Below are positions 34,898 to 45,271 of a stretch of 53,738 nt of DNA, piece by piece. Every line of letters begins with the position of its first letter. Within the stretch, counting starts at the first letter, position 1. Under the pieces are notes generated by a model that ran no database searches, was not told the DNA's origin, and saw only the letters and a list, made by a program, of their open reading frames with translations. Made by a program: the position numbers and the translations under genes. This DNA is from Pseudomonadota bacterium (GTDB taxonomy: Bacteria > Pseudomonadota > Gammaproteobacteria > Steroidobacterales > Steroidobacteraceae). Location of the stretch: positions 1-53,738 of the forward strand of contig JANXZZ010000302.1 of assembly GCA_025355245.1 (NCBI GenBank), in the 5' to 3' direction.

Positions 34898-36325
34898 TCA
34901 GGCGGCGTCGGGTTCGGCGGTGATGCCATCTCCGTCCATGCCGAGCTCGCGCATCTTGCGGGTCAGCGTGTTGCGGCCCCAGCCGAGCACCTTGGCCGCG
35001 TCCTGGCGGCGACCCTCGCAGCGCCCGAGCGCGACGCGGATCAGCGTTCGTTCGAACTCCGGCATCGCCGCATCGAGGAGCGGCGCCCCGCCCGACTCCG
35101 CGCGCTGGCGCGCCCAGGATTCGAGCGAGCGAACCCAGTCGTCCTGACCCTGGGAGCCGCGCGCGGGTCCGCCGAGCTCGGCCGGCACGTCCTCGGGACG
35201 GATCTCGCGGCCGGGAGCGGCGACCGTCAGGCGCCGGCACATGTTGACGAGCTGGCGGACGTTGCCCGGCCAGTCGCTCTCGATGAGCAGGCGTTCGGCC
35301 GCCGGCGTCAGCACCTTGGTCTCGGCGCCGAGCTCGCGCGCCGCGACGATCAGGTAATGGCGCAGCAGGTCCGGGATGTCCTCGCGGCGCGCGCGCAGCG
35401 GCGGCAGCGCGATCCGGATCACGTTGAGGCGATGCAGGAGGTCGTCGCGAAACTGACCCTCGAGCGCACGTGCCTCCAGGTCCTGGTGGGTCGCCGCGAT
35501 CACGCGCACGTCGACGCGGATCGGCGTGCTGCCACCGACCCGGTAGTACTCGGCCTCGGCGAGCACGCGCAACAGTCGTGTCTGCAGCTCCTTCGACATG
35601 TCGCCGATCTCATCGAGGAACAGCGTGCCGCCGTCCGCCTGCTCGAAACGACCGCGCCGCAGCGTGTCGGCGCCGGTAAACGCACCCTTTTCGTGGCCGA
35701 AGAGCTCGGACTCGAGGAGCTCGGGCGTGAACGCCGAGGTATTGAGCGCGATGAAGGGCTTGGCGTTGCGCGGGCTGTGGCGGTGCAAGGCGTGCGCGAC
35801 CAGCTCCTTGCCGGTGCCCGACTCGCCCGTGATCAGCACCGTCATGCTCGAGCGCGACAGCCGGCCGATCGCGCGGAACACCTCCTGCATGGCGGGCGCC
35901 TGGCCCAGCAGCTCGGGAATGCGCCCCGTCTCGAGGGCGGCCTCGGCGGAGGGCGTGGTCTGCTGCGCGGCGCGGCGCACGAGTGCGACCGCCTCGTCGA
36001 TGTCGAAGGGCTTCGGCAGGTACTCGAAGGCGCCGCCCTGGTAGGCGGCGACCGCGGCGTCGAGGTCGGTGTGTGCCGTCATCACGATCACCGGCACCCG
36101 CGGATGGCTCGCCTGCACCTCGTCGAGCAGTTTGAGGCCGCTCCTTCCGGGCATGCGGATGTCGGTGATGAGGACGTCGGGCTCGGAGATGCCGAGCGCC
36201 TCGAGGACGCCGTTCGCCTGCTCGAAGGCGCGCGGCTTCATGCCGCTCGCCTTGAGCGCGCGCTCCAGGACCCAGCGGATCGAGGCGTCGTCGTCGACGA
36301 GCCACACATTGAGTGCATCAGCCAT
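34898..36325 (-). CDS. ntrC: Nitrogen regulator NtrC (sigma-54 activator)
   Basis: 475-residue enhancer-binding protein. Receiver domain 1-120 with acidic D11-D13 and phospho-acceptor D55 (ITDIRMPG); central AAA+ domain with Walker A GESGTGKE, the sigma-54 contact loop GAFTGA and Walker [13 protein letters not shown]-terminal Fis-type helix-turn-helix ([22 protein letters not shown]). All key residues are intact. It activates nitrogen-limitation promoters with RpoN. Its ATG lies 8 bases inside the end of ntrB. Binding sites matching NtrC lie upstream of glnA in this window. Confidence 0.95.
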   Translation of the reverse strand: MADALNVWLVDDDASIRWVLERALKASGMKPRAFEQANGVLEALGISEPDVLITDIRMPGRSGLKLLDEVQASHPRVPVIVMTAHTDLDAAVAAYQGGAFEYLPKPFDIDEAVALVRRAAQQTTPSAEAALETGRIPELLGQAPAMQEVFRAIGRLSRSSMTVLITGESGTGKELVAHALHRHSPRNAKPFIALNTSAFTPELLESELFGHEKGAFTGADTLRRGRFEQADGGTLFLDEIGDMSKELQTRLLRVLAEAEYYRVGGSTPIRVDVRVIAATHQDLEARALEGQFRDDLLHRLNVIRIALPPLRARREDIPDLLRHYLIVAARELGAETKVLTPAAERLLIESDWPGNVRQLVNMCRRLTVAAPGREIRPEDVPAELGGPARGSQGQDDWVRSLESWARQRAESGGAPLLDAAMPEFERTLIRVALGRCEGRRQDAAKVLGWGRNTLTRKMRELGMDGDGITAEPDAA

Positions 36326-37400
36326 CGGAACCTTCCTCGAACGGAATGAGCATGGTGAACACCGTCCGGCCGGGACGGCTCTCGAACTCGATGAGCCCGC
36401 CGTGGCGGGTCACGAGTTCCTGGGCGACCGCAAGACCGAGGCCGTTGCCACCGGGACGGCTGGTCACGAGCGGGTAGAAAATCGTGTCGGCGATCTCGGG
36501 CGGCACGCCCGGGCCGTTGTCCTCGAACTGGATGCTGGCGACGGCCCGATAGCGGTTCGCGCCAATGGTCGCGTTGATGAGCGCACGGGTCCGCAGCATC
36601 AGGCGGCCGTTGTCGCCGATCGCCTGCACGGCGTTCTGGCCGATGTTGAGCATGGCCTGGATCATCTGGTCGCGGTCGACGTAGACGTCCGGCAGGCTCG
36701 GGTCGTAGTCGCGCATGATGACGACGCCGCCCGGCGCTTCGCTGCGCAGCAGCTGGTGCACGTGCTCGAGGAGCTCGTGCGGGTTGATCGTCGTCTTGTG
36801 CGGCAGGCCGCCGGGGCCGAGCAGGTTGTCGACGAGCTTCCGGAGGCGATCCGCCTCGCGGATGATCAGCTGCGTGTATTCCTTGAGCGGCTCCGCCGGC
36901 AGCTCGCGTTCGAGCAGCTGCGCCGCGCCGCGCAGGCCGCCGAGCGGATTCTTGATCTCGTGCGCGAGCTGGCGAACCATCAGGCGGTTGCCGCCGAGCT
37001 GGGTCAGGAGTGCCGTGTCGCGGTTGATGCGCTGCTGGCGCGTGGTGTCGGAGATCTCGAGCAGCACGCGCTCGCTGTCGAGCGGCGTCGCGGTGCAGTC
37101 GACGACGAACTGGCTGGTGCTGCGCGCGGTCGGCACGAGCTTGAGTTCCCGGTGCGCGATCGCATCGTTGCCCTCGCGCGCACGCGCGATGATCGTCTCG
37201 ATCGGCACCGGATCGCGGATGAGCTCGGCGAGCGGGCGCCCGCGTGCGGGGTTGATGCCGACCGCGAGCAGCGTCTGCGCGGAGGCGTTGAGGTACTCGA
37301 TCGTGCTACGCGAGTCGACTATCGCGACGCCGATCGCGAGCGAATCGAGCAGGCTCGCGAGGTCGAACTGGGGCCGGGTGAGGCGGGCCTCAAGCGCCAC
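36318..37400 (-). CDS. ntrB: Nitrogen sensor kinase NtrB
   Basis: 360-residue cytoplasmic kinase/phosphatase for NtrC. N-terminal PAS domain (about 15-120), phospho-acceptor histidine in VRQLAHEIKNPLGG, ATPase boxes with DNLLGPGG, FEDNGPGVPPEIADTIFYPLVTSRPGGNGLGL. It is controlled by PII protein in relatives; glnB is not in the window. GTG 37400 has a GGGAG motif 7 bases upstream. It lies 24 bases after the DUF4124 gene, same strand. Confidence 0.94.
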   Translation of the reverse strand: MALEARLTRPQFDLASLLDSLAIGVAIVDSRSTIEYLNASAQTLLAVGINPARGRPLAELIRDPVPIETIIARAREGNDAIAHRELKLVPTARSTSQFVVDCTATPLDSERVLLEISDTTRQQRINRDTALLTQLGGNRLMVRQLAHEIKNPLGGLRGAAQLLERELPAEPLKEYTQLIIREADRLRKLVDNLLGPGGLPHKTTINPHELLEHVHQLLRSEAPGGVVIMRDYDPSLPDVYVDRDQMIQAMLNIGQNAVQAIGDNGRLMLRTRALINATIGANRYRAVASIQFEDNGPGVPPEIADTIFYPLVTSRPGGNGLGLAVAQELVTRHGGLIEFESRPGRTVFTMLIPFEEGSDG

Positions 37401-37424
37401 GGGGCGCTCCCGGCCGGTCCCGGC

Positions 37425-38018
37425 TCAGTGCTTCTTGGGTGGCGTCAGCAGCGGCCCGCGCGGCGGGTTCGCGATGACGGAATTCTGCCGCACGTAGAAG
37501 GTGACCCCGGCGGAGCTCAGCACCCCGCGCCCGCTCTCGTCGGTCACGTCCACCGCGAGCGTGTGCGTGCCGCGCTCGACGTCGAAGGACATCGTGAGGC
37601 TGCCGCCCGCTGGCTCCGGCTGTCGAGTTCCGTCGAGGACGAACCATACCTGGTGCCCGGGCGCGAGGCCGGGCTCTACGGACGCGGAGGCATCGATGTG
37701 CCCCCCGGCGTTGACGAAGGATTCGCCATCGTTGGGGCGCGTGACTTGGACGCGCGTGTACTTGGGAGCGGCAGTGGCCGCTGCGGGCTTACGGGCGGCA
37801 GCGCTTGAAACGGTCGTGCTGCCCTTGTACGTCTGGGCAGAGGCGATGTGCACCTGCTCGGCGCCGGGAGCCGGACGATCGGAGTAGTGCGTGATGCCGT
37901 CGGCGTCGACCCACTTGTAAAGAGTGGCGGACGCCCCGGCCTCGATGCCAAAGCCGCCGAGCGCGACCAGTGTGACGGTCGCCGAAAATCCGACGAGCAG
38001 CGAGCGAATCGAGCGCAT
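37425..38018 (-). CDS. Exported DUF4124 domain protein
   Basis: 197 residues: signal peptide (about 1-30), then the short DUF4124 motif LYKWVDADGITHYSDRPAPG, found in many gammaproteobacterial periplasmic proteins; the middle is an Ala/Lys/Pro linker and the C-terminal part is a beta-rich Ig-like domain (VEPGLAPGHQVWFVLDGT). Function is unknown. It sits between glnA and ntrBC, where such a gene is often seen, and could be cotranscribed with them. Confidence 0.8.
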   Translation of the reverse strand: MRSIRSLLVGFSATVTLVALGGFGIEAGASATLYKWVDADGITHYSDRPAPGAEQVHIASAQTYKGSTTVSSAAARKPAAATAAPKYTRVQVTRPNDGESFVNAGGHIDASASVEPGLAPGHQVWFVLDGTRQPEPAGGSLTMSFDVERGTHTLAVDVTDESGRGVLSSAGVTFYVRQNSVIANPPRGPLLTPPKKH

Positions 38019-38056
38019 GAACCGAGCATAGCCCTTCGCCTCCGGTGTGACAAAGC

Positions 38057-38087
38057 GCGACCCGCCCGGGAGTCCGGGCGCGGTCGC
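38057..38087 (-). terminator. Strong hairpin between glnA and the DUF4124-ntrBC genes
   Basis: A 7-base stem (CGCCCGG/CCGGGCG) with a GAGT loop is extended, after one bulged base, by six more pairs (GCGACC/GGTCGC). It lies 74 bases past the glnA stop, on the minus strand followed by GCTTTGTC, a poor T-run. It may be a partial terminator that lowers ntrBC expression relative to glnA. Confidence 0.5.
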
Positions 38088-38160
38088 AGACCGAGCGCTG
38101 CGTCACAGAATTCGGGAGGTCCGGGCGGACACGGGGAATGCCCGCGCCGGACATCCGCGC

Positions 38161-39570
38161 TCAGCAGCTGAAATACATGTCGAATTCGATCGGGTGCGTC
38201 GTCATGCGCATGCGCGTGACTTCCTGCATCTTGAGTCCGATGTAGGCGTCGATGACGTCATCCGTGAACACTCCGCCCTTCTTCAGGAACTCGCGGTCCT
38301 TGTCGAGGCACTCGAGCGCCTGGTCGAGCGAGTGGCACACGGTCGGAATGTGCTTCGCCTCCTCGGGCTCGAGGTCGTACAGGTCCTTGTCTGCCGGGTC
38401 GCCCGGGTGGATCTTGTTCTGGATGCCGTCCAGGCCCGCCATCATCATCGCCGCGAACGCGAAGTACGGGTTCGCGCTCGAATCCGGGAAGCGCACCTCG
38501 ATGCGACGCGCCTTCGGGCTCGACACCCAGGGCACCCGGATCGATGCCGAGCGATTGCGCGCGGAGTACGCGAGCATGACCGGGGCCTCGAAGCCAGGCA
38601 CCAGGCGCTTGTAGCTGTTGGTGCCCGCGTTCGTGAACGCGTTCACCGCGCGCGCGTGCTTGATGATGCCGCCGATGTAGTAGAGGCAGGTCTCGGAAAG
38701 GCCCGCGTACTTGTCACCGGAGAAGATGTTCTTGCCGTCTTTGACCAGCGACTGGTGCACGTGCATGCCGCTGCCGTTGTCGCCGACGAGGGGCTTCGGC
38801 ATGAAGGTCGCGGTCTTGCCGTAGCCCTGCGCGATGTTGAGGATCGCGTACTTGAGGATCTGCACCTCGTCGGCCTTTTTTACCAGCGTATTCGCGCCGA
38901 CGCCGATCTCGCTCTGCCCGGCCGTCGCGACCTCGTGGTGATGCACCTCGACCACGAGACCCATTTCCTCGAGCGCGCCGCACATCGCCGCGCGGATGTC
39001 GTGGAACTGGTCAACCGGCGGCACCGGGAAGTAGCCGCCCTTGACGCCCGGGCGGTGACCGCGGTTGCCATCGTCGAGATCGATGCCGGAGTTCCACGCG
39101 CCCTGCACGGAGTTGATCGTGTGCCCGGCGGAGTGCATGTCGGCATGCCACTTCACGGTGTCGAAGATGAAGAATTCGTTCTCGGGGCCGAACAGCGCGG
39201 TGTCGGCGATGCCGGTGCTCTTGAGGTAGGCCTCGGCGCGCTTCGCGAGCGAGCGCGGATCGCGCTCGTAGCCCTGCATCGTCGCCGGCTCGATGATGTC
39301 GCAGCGCAGGTTAATCGTCGTTTCCTCGAAGAAGGGATCGAGGACGGCGGTCGAGGCGTCGGGCATCAGGATCATGTCCGACTCGTTGATGCCCTTCCAA
39401 CCGGCGATGGAGGAGCCGTCAAACATCTTGCCGTCGACGAAGAATTCCTCGGTGACGAACACCGACGGGATCGTGACGTGCTGTTCCTTGCCGCGGGTAT
39501 CGGTGAAGCGCAGGTCTGCGTACTTCGCCTCTTTGTCTTTGATCATTTTCACAACATCGGCCGGCTTCAT
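38161..39570 (-). CDS. glnA: Glutamine synthetase type I
   Basis: Makes glutamine from glutamate, ammonia and ATP. 469 residues, the standard length for the dodecameric type I enzyme. Signatures: [27 protein letters not shown], the ATP region [17 protein letters not shown], and the adenylylation loop LYDLEPEE with target tyrosine Y398, so control by GlnE is expected. ATG 39570 has GGAGG six bases upstream; the longer upstream frame is not coding. A sigma-54 promoter and NtrC boxes lie upstream (39665-39791), and ntrBC lie downstream. Confidence 0.97.
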   Translation of the reverse strand: MKPADVVKMIKDKEAKYADLRFTDTRGKEQHVTIPSVFVTEEFFVDGKMFDGSSIAGWKGINESDMILMPDASTAVLDPFFEETTINLRCDIIEPATMQGYERDPRSLAKRAEAYLKSTGIADTALFGPENEFFIFDTVKWHADMHSAGHTINSVQGAWNSGIDLDDGNRGHRPGVKGGYFPVPPVDQFHDIRAAMCGALEEMGLVVEVHHHEVATAGQSEIGVGANTLVKKADEVQILKYAILNIAQGYGKTATFMPKPLVGDNGSGMHVHQSLVKDGKNIFSGDKYAGLSETCLYYIGGIIKHARAVNAFTNAGTNSYKRLVPGFEAPVMLAYSARNRSASIRVPWVSSPKARRIEVRFPDSSANPYFAFAAMMMAGLDGIQNKIHPGDPADKDLYDLEPEEAKHIPTVCHSLDQALECLDKDREFLKKGGVFTDDVIDAYIGLKMQEVTRMRMTTHPIEFDMYFSC

Positions 39571-39664
39571 CGCAAACCTCCAGGTAACGGGCGTGAGCTG
39601 AATGGCGGGCCGGCCGGGGACCGGCACCGCAGGGCTGCCAAGCAGTGGATTGAGGGCTAAGATT

Positions 39665-39680
39665 TGCACGAATCGTGCCC
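39665..39680 (-). promoter_or_regulatory. Sigma-54 promoter of glnA
   Basis: On the minus strand GGGCACGATTCGTGCA matches the consensus TGGCACG-N4-TTGCA at all but two positions and keeps the essential GG and GC at the correct spacing. The transcript would start near 39654, about 84 bases before the glnA ATG. Confidence 0.85.
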
Positions 39681-39743
39681 TTGCACCACTTCGACGCAGA
39701 ATCAGGAGGTTACGGCGCCCCAGGCGTCTGGACGCAGGAAATG

Positions 39744-39760
39744 CGCGCCATAACAGTGCA
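39744..39760. promoter_or_regulatory. Imperfect NtrC box upstream of glnA
   Basis: CGCGCCATAACAGTGCA fits TGCACY-N5-RGTGCA with one good half (AGTGCA) and one degraded half. Its centre is 31 bases, about three helical turns, from the better box and about 98 bases before the predicted start. Confidence 0.6.
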
Positions 39761-39774
39761 AAGTGACGTAAATT

Positions 39775-39791
39775 CGCACTGAAACAGTGCG
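39775..39791. promoter_or_regulatory. NtrC box upstream of glnA
   Basis: CGCACTGAAACAGTGCG is a dyad with GCACT/AGTGC halves and a 5-base centre, matching the NtrC consensus except for its outermost base pair. It is centred about 129 bases upstream of the predicted sigma-54 start, similar to the enhancer of enteric glnA. Confidence 0.8.
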
Positions 39792-39826
39792 GTTTCGACG
39801 ATGGCGGCCAGAACGGCCAACCCGGA

Positions 39827-41455
39827 TCAGGGCGCGGGGACCGCCGGGAAGAGTACCCGCAGGCGCTTCTTATCGAGCTTTCCGGTCGCGCCGAGGGGCA
39901 TCTCCTCGACGAAGACGACACCGTCGGGCATCCACCAGCGGGCGATCTTGCCCTCCAGGAACCCGAGGAACTCGGCCGCCGTCGCGCTCTCGCCGGGGCG
40001 CAGCTTCACGACCAGCAGCGGCCGCTCGCGCCACTTGGGGTCGGGGACCGCGATCACCGCGGCAATCAGCGCCTTCGGATGTCCGGCCGCGATGTTCTCG
40101 ATCTCGACCGAGCTGATCCATTCGCCGCCCGACTTGATCAGGTCCTTCGCGCGGTCGGTGATCTGCAGGTACCCGTACTCGTCGATCGTGCCGATGTCGC
40201 CGCTGTCGAAGTAGCCCTCGGCATCGACGGCGTCCTGCTCGGCGCGGAAGTAGCGCGCGATCACGCACGGGCCCTTCACCTTCACGTGTCCCGGTTGCCT
40301 GCCGTCGTGGGGCAGCGTGCGGCCCTCGTCGTCGGTGATCTTCATGTCGACCGACAGCGAGACGCGGCCCTGCTTCAGCTGCTGGGCGATCCGCTCTTTC
40401 TTCGGCAGGCGTGCGACCGCCGCGCTCTCGACGGCGCCCGTGCCGATCGGGCTCGTCTCGGTCATCCCCCAGGCGTGCAGCACGTGGACGCCGAGCTCGT
40501 CGAAGGCGCGCAGCAGCGCCTCCGGGCAGGCCGAGCCGCCGATCAGCACCTTCTTGAGGGTGGTGAGCTTCAGGTGCTTCGATGTCAGGTAGTCGAGCAG
40601 CAGTTGCCACACCGTCGGCACCGCGCACGAGATCGTGATGGCCTCGCCCTCGAGGAGCCCGTACACCGATTCGCCGTCGAGCTTCGGTCCTGGCAGCACG
40701 AGCTTCGTGCCGCTCATCGCGGTTGCGAACGGCACCCCCCAGGCGTTGGCATGGAACATCGGCACCACCATCAGCACCGCGTCACGCGCGGTGAGGCCGA
40801 GGTTTTCACCGATGTTCGCAAACAGCGTGTGCAGCATCTGCGAGCGGTGCGAGTAGAGGACGCCCTTCGGGTTCCCGGTCGTGCCCGAGGTGTAGCAGAG
40901 GCCCGCCGGCAGGTTCTCGTCGAAATCGCCCCAGGCGACATCGACCGGCTGCCCGTCGATGAATGCCTCGTAGCCGACCGCGGGCTTGCCGGCGATCGGC
41001 GGCGGCGCCTCGGCGCCGATCAGCACGATGCGCTCGACAGTCGGGCAGGAAGGCAGCAGGCGCTCGAGGATCGGCACGAACGCGGCATCGGCGATCACGA
41101 TCCGGTCGCCCGCGTGGTTGATGATGAACCGCAGCTGCTCGTCGAAGAGCCGCGGATTCAGCGTGTGGCAGATCGAGCCGATCGCCGCGATCCCGAACCA
41201 GGCCTCGACGTGTTCCGCGCCGTTCATCGCGAGCGTCGCGATGCGATCACCCTGGACGACGCCGGCGGCGAGGAGCGCGGCCGACAGCTGGCGCGCACGT
41301 CGCTCGACCGTCGCGTAGTTGCTGCGCGTGGCGAGGCCGGCGGCGTTCCTGCTCACGATCTCGGTGCGCGGATGCCAGCGGCTCGCGTGCGTCAGCGGCT
41401 TGTCGACGGTGAGCGCCCAGGTCTGCATCAGGCGCAGGTCCGCGGCACTGTGCAT
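39827..41455 (-). CDS. Fatty-acid--CoA ligase (AlkK-like)
   Basis: 542-residue ANL-superfamily ligase. Present are the P-loop [40 protein letters not shown] and the catalytic lysine near the end in [11 protein letters not shown]. The [16 protein letters not shown] stretch and overall length fit medium/long-chain fatty acid ligases of the AlkK type. ATG 41455 is the homologous start. It is divergent from glyQ, 143 bases apart. It is only about 30% similar in pattern to the synthetase at 30271, so the two are not recent duplicates (judged by eye). Confidence 0.87.
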   Translation of the reverse strand: MHSAADLRLMQTWALTVDKPLTHASRWHPRTEIVSRNAAGLATRSNYATVERRARQLSAALLAAGVVQGDRIATLAMNGAEHVEAWFGIAAIGSICHTLNPRLFDEQLRFIINHAGDRIVIADAAFVPILERLLPSCPTVERIVLIGAEAPPPIAGKPAVGYEAFIDGQPVDVAWGDFDENLPAGLCYTSGTTGNPKGVLYSHRSQMLHTLFANIGENLGLTARDAVLMVVPMFHANAWGVPFATAMSGTKLVLPGPKLDGESVYGLLEGEAITISCAVPTVWQLLLDYLTSKHLKLTTLKKVLIGGSACPEALLRAFDELGVHVLHAWGMTETSPIGTGAVESAAVARLPKKERIAQQLKQGRVSLSVDMKITDDEGRTLPHDGRQPGHVKVKGPCVIARYFRAEQDAVDAEGYFDSGDIGTIDEYGYLQITDRAKDLIKSGGEWISSVEIENIAAGHPKALIAAVIAVPDPKWRERPLLVVKLRPGESATAAEFLGFLEGKIARWWMPDGVVFVEEMPLGATGKLDKKRLRVLFPAVPAP

Positions 41456-41541
41456 TGGCTCGCTGATACATCCCCCTCGCACTTTGGGTGCGCGCACCCT
41501 CGTCACTACGATACCGGAACGGCGCGGGCCGGGGGCTCGGC

Positions 41542-41547
41542 TATAAT
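41542..41547 (+). promoter_or_regulatory. Perfect -10 box before glyQ
   Basis: TATAAT in CGGCTATAATTGCG lies 51 bases before the glyQ ATG. No clear -35 element. Likely promoter of glyQS. Confidence 0.55.
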
Positions 41548-41598
41548 TGCGAGGTCGCACATGCCGGGGTTGCCGGCCACACTCGCTCGAGGCAGCCC

Positions 41599-42573
41599 AT
41601 GGCCCGCCCCCGGATCGGCGCACCGCCGCGCACCTTTCAGGATCTCATTTTCACGCTACAGCGCTACTGGGCGGAGCGCGGGTGCGTGCTCCTGCAGCCC
41701 TACGACATGGAGGTGGGCGCGGGCACCTTCCACACGGCGACGTTCCTCCGCGCCGTCGGACCCGAGCCCTGGAGCGCCGCCTACGTGCAGCCCTCGCGGC
41801 GGCCGACGGACGGCCGCTACGGCGAGAATCCGTTCCGCCTGCAGCACTACTTCCAGTTCCAGGTCGCGATCAAGCCCTCGCCCCCGGACTTCGTCGAGAT
41901 GTACCTCGGCTCGCTCGCGGCGCTCGGCTTCGACTCGCAGACCCACGACATCCGCCTCGTCGAGGACAACTGGGAGTCGCCGACGCTCGGCGCCTGGGGA
42001 CTCGGCTGGGAGATCTGGCTGAACGGCATGGAGGTCACGCAGTTCACCTACTTCCAGCAGGTCGGCGGACTCGACTGCCATCCGGTCATGGGCGAGATCA
42101 CCTACGGGCTCGAGCGCCTCGCGATGTACCTGCAGGGCGTCGAGAGCGTGTTCGATCTGACCTGGGCCGATGGCCCCTTCGGCCGCGTCAGCTACGGGGA
42201 CGTCTATCACCAGAACGAGGTCGAGCAGTCGAAATACAACTTCGAGCTCGCCGACACCGCCGAGCTGTTCCGGCAGTTCGACGCGCACGAGCGCGAGTGC
42301 CAGCGTGCGCTCGCCGCCGCGCTCGCGCTCCCGGCCTACGAGCGGATGCTCAAGACCTCGCACACCTTCAACCTCCTCGATGCCCGGCGCGCGATCTCGG
42401 TGACCGAGCGGCAGCGCTACATCCTGAGGGTGCGTACGCTCGCCCGCGGCGTTGCAGAGGCCTACCTCAAGAGCCGCGAGGCGCTCGGCTTCCCGATGTT
42501 GAATCGCGTCGTCGAGCATATCGACCCGCCGCTGCCGGAAGCGGCTGGCAGTGGCGCCGGGCGGCTCGCGTGA
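41599..42573 (+). CDS. glyQ: Glycyl-tRNA synthetase alpha subunit
   Basis: Catalytic (class II) subunit of the bacterial tetrameric glycyl-tRNA synthetase. 324 residues beginning with [41 protein letters not shown] split across the usual conserved start; [17 protein letters not shown] and [14 protein letters not shown] are family signatures. ATG 41599 is the homologous start. Its TGA overlaps the GTG start of glyS (GTGA), so subunits are made in a coupled way. Confidence 0.96.
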   Translation: MARPRIGAPPRTFQDLIFTLQRYWAERGCVLLQPYDMEVGAGTFHTATFLRAVGPEPWSAAYVQPSRRPTDGRYGENPFRLQHYFQFQVAIKPSPPDFVEMYLGSLAALGFDSQTHDIRLVEDNWESPTLGAWGLGWEIWLNGMEVTQFTYFQQVGGLDCHPVMGEITYGLERLAMYLQGVESVFDLTWADGPFGRVSYGDVYHQNEVEQSKYNFELADTAELFRQFDAHERECQRALAAALALPAYERMLKTSHTFNLLDARRAISVTERQRYILRVRTLARGVAEAYLKSREALGFPMLNRVVEHIDPPLPEAAGSGAGRLA

Positions 42574-44702
42574 GTAGCCGCGATCTGCTCGTCGAGATCG
42601 GCACGGAGGAGTTGCCGCCGAAGTCCCTGCTCGCGCTGTCGGGCGCGTTCACCGACGGCGTCGTCGCCGCGCTCGCTGCGGCGGGGCTCAAGCACGGCAA
42701 AGTCGAGTCCTTCGCATCGCCAAGGCGCATCGCCTTCCTGATCCGGCGTGTCGCGGAACGCCAGCCCGACCAGGACGTGAAGCGCCGCGGGCCGCCGCTC
42801 AGCGCCGCTTTCGGCGCGGACGGCCAGCCGACGCGCGCCGGGCTCGCCTTTGCCGAGTCCTGCGGCACAACGCTCGCGGCCCTCGGGCGCGTGACCGAAC
42901 CGAAGGGCGAGTTCCTGCACTACACCGGCGTCAAGGCCGGGGCCGCCACCGGGACGCTGCTGCTCGCGATGGTGAGCGACTCGCTCGCCCGCCTTCCGAT
43001 CGCGAAGCGCATGCGCTGGGGAAACGGTACCGCGGAGTTCGTGCGGCCGGTGCACTGGGTGGTCCTGTTGTTTGGCGCGGACGTGGTTCCGGGCCAGATC
43101 CTCGGCATTACGACCGGGCGCCACACGCGCGGCCATCGCTTCATGGCGCCGAAGGAAATATCGCTCGCCAGCCCCGCGAGCTACGCGAAGCGGCTCGAGA
43201 GCGCGGGCAAGGTGCTCGCGAGCTTTGCGGCGCGGCGCGAAAAGATTCGCGCCGGAATAACGCAGCTCGCGACCGCCGCCGGCCTCGCGGTGATCGTGGG
43301 CGAGGCGCTGCTCGATGAGGTGACCGCGCTGGTCGAGTGGCCGGTACCGCTCGCGGGGCGTTTCGAGGAGCGTTTCCTCGCGCTTCCCGAGGAGGTTCTG
43401 ATCGCCACGCTCGAGGATCACCAGCGCTACTTCCCGGTGCGCGCGTCAAACGGCCGACTGTCATCGATGTTTATTACCGTCGCCAACATCGAGAGCCGCG
43501 ATCCCGATGTCGTGCGCATCGGCAACGAGCGTGTCGTGCGCCCGCGCCTCGCCGATGCCGTGTTCTTCTGGGACAGCGATCGCAAGCAGTCGCTCGCGGC
43601 GCGGCGCGAATCGCTGAAGAGCGTGACCTTCCAGGCGCAGCTCGGCTCCTACTTCCAGAAGAGCGAGCGCATCAAGGCGCTGACACAGGCGCTCGCGCCC
43701 GTGACGGGCGCCGATGCGGCGCTCGCGCTGCGCGCCGCGGAGCTCGCCAAGTGCGATCTGCTGACCGGTCTCGTCGGTGAGTTCCCGGAGCTGCAGGGGA
43801 TCATGGGCGCGCACTACGCGCGCCACGACAGGGAGCCGACCGAGGTCGCAGCCGCGATGGCCGAGCAGTACCTGCCGCGCTTCGCGGGCGATGCGCTGCC
43901 CGCGGGTCGCGTCGGCAGCGCGCTCGCGCTCGCCGAGAAGCTCGACACGATCGTCGGCATCTTCGCGATCGGCCAGAAGCCGTCGGGCACGCGCGATCCC
44001 TTCGGGCTCAGGCGTGCGGCACTCGGCTTCCTGCGCATCGTGCTGGAGCAGCGCCTCGACATCGACCTGCCGGCGCTGATCGCGCTCGCGCTCGAGCAGG
44101 CGCGTGCCGACATCGCGACCGTCGCGGCGGCGCGCGCGACCAGTACGAATGCGCCTGCCGTGCTACCCGCGGCCGAGACCGTGCGGGCGGAGGTCTACGA
44201 CTACATCCTCGAGCGCCTGCGCGCGCACCACCTCGAGAACAACGCGGGCACGAGCGTCGAGATGTTCGAGGCCGTGCTCGAGCGCCGCCCGGCCTCGCCG
44301 CTCGATTTCGAGGCGCGCCTCGGCGCGCTTGCCGGGTTCCTGCGCCTCGCCGATGCACCGGCGCTCGCCGGTGCCAACAAGCGCATCGCGAACATCCAGC
44401 GCAAGGCCGGTGGCATCGCCTCGGGGGCGATCCACCCCGAGCTCCTGAAGCTCCCTGAGGAAAAGGAACTCGCGCGCGCGCTCGCGGCGGTCGAGCCCGG
44501 CGTCAGGACGCTGCTCGCGCGGCGCGACTACACGGGCGCGCTGCGCGATCTGGCGCGCCTGCGCGGCGCGGTCGATGCGTTCTTCGACGGCGTGATGGTC
44601 ATGGACGAGGACGCGGCCGTGCGCAGCAATCGCTTCGCGCTGCTCGGCGCCGTGCGCGCGCTGTTCCTCGAAGTGGCCGATTTCTCGCGCCTGCCGGGCT
44701 GA
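42570..44702 (+). CDS. glyS: Glycyl-tRNA synthetase beta subunit
   Basis: 710-residue beta subunit that binds the tRNA. It begins [15 protein letters not shown], the family signature; further marks are [31 protein letters not shown], the metal-binding HD-like region [17 protein letters not shown] and [15 protein letters not shown]. The C-terminal anticodon-binding part is complete. GTG 42570 overlaps the glyQ stop. The open frame continues far upstream antisense-free but only as a shadow of glyQ. Confidence 0.96.
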   Translation: MSSRDLLVEIGTEELPPKSLLALSGAFTDGVVAALAAAGLKHGKVESFASPRRIAFLIRRVAERQPDQDVKRRGPPLSAAFGADGQPTRAGLAFAESCGTTLAALGRVTEPKGEFLHYTGVKAGAATGTLLLAMVSDSLARLPIAKRMRWGNGTAEFVRPVHWVVLLFGADVVPGQILGITTGRHTRGHRFMAPKEISLASPASYAKRLESAGKVLASFAARREKIRAGITQLATAAGLAVIVGEALLDEVTALVEWPVPLAGRFEERFLALPEEVLIATLEDHQRYFPVRASNGRLSSMFITVANIESRDPDVVRIGNERVVRPRLADAVFFWDSDRKQSLAARRESLKSVTFQAQLGSYFQKSERIKALTQALAPVTGADAALALRAAELAKCDLLTGLVGEFPELQGIMGAHYARHDREPTEVAAAMAEQYLPRFAGDALPAGRVGSALALAEKLDTIVGIFAIGQKPSGTRDPFGLRRAALGFLRIVLEQRLDIDLPALIALALEQARADIATVAAARATSTNAPAVLPAAETVRAEVYDYILERLRAHHLENNAGTSVEMFEAVLERRPASPLDFEARLGALAGFLRLADAPALAGANKRIANIQRKAGGIASGAIHPELLKLPEEKELARALAAVEPGVRTLLARRDYTGALRDLARLRGAVDAFFDGVMVMDEDAAVRSNRFALLGAVRALFLEVADFSRLPG

Positions 44703-44713
44703 GGCTCCGGTCG

Positions 44714-45184
44714 CTAGGTCGGGATCGTCGCGCTCGCGGGCGGCGCCGGTGCCACCGGCGACGGCGGCGGCAGGCCCCGCTTGGCCGCCTCGCGCTCGGT
44801 GGCGCGCTGCTTGCGCGCGGCCGTCAGCCGCTTCGTGTCGATCGCCCGGATCTCCGTGATCAGGCACCGCTCGTGGTGCCCGACGAGGATCGACTCGAAA
44901 TGACTGACGGTGTTGACCGTCGAGGTCACGCCGATCCGGTTGGTCCAGCCGAGGTCGGTGCAGGGCTGCGCCACCGTCACGAAGTACGCTTCCCACGGGG
45001 TCGGCCAGAGCACGACCTGGTACGGGCCGACGGGCTCCCAGCTGTACAGGTGCCAGAAATGGAAGCTGTCGATCGGGGGCCCTGCGAAGGGCAGGTACTC
45101 GTCCATCGGCGCGTTCGCCGGGCGCTGGGCCGCGCAACCGGCGAGGAGCACGGCGACGGCAAGGACCCGAAGGGTGTTTTTCAT
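44714..45184 (-). CDS. DUF6491-like lipoprotein
   Basis: 156 residues: signal peptide with lipobox (VAVLLAGCAA), then a compact domain with QVVLWPTPWEAYFVTVAQPCTDLGW, two conserved cysteines (QPCTDL and ERCLITEI), and a Lys/Ala/Pro-rich tail. The cysteine pattern resembles the DUF6491 family of small periplasmic proteins; function unknown. Two ATGs are present; GGAG is better spaced from 45184. It converges on glyS 11 bases away. Confidence 0.7.
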   Translation of the reverse strand: MKNTLRVLAVAVLLAGCAAQRPANAPMDEYLPFAGPPIDSFHFWHLYSWEPVGPYQVVLWPTPWEAYFVTVAQPCTDLGWTNRIGVTSTVNTVSHFESILVGHHERCLITEIRAIDTKRLTAARKQRATEREAAKRGLPPPSPVAPAPPASATIPT

Positions 45185-45271
45185 GCGCATGGCTCCACGG
45201 TCGACACTCCCCCGGCAATCAACGGCAGGCGTGCGAACCGGTTGACTCGATTGCCTTAAACTCTGCCCCGC

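Noticed and set aside
41547..42569. A 1051-codon frame suggesting a GlyQ-GlyS fusion
   Set aside because: The upstream part is out of frame with glyQ and has no homology. glyS begins at GTG 42570, overlapping the glyQ stop.
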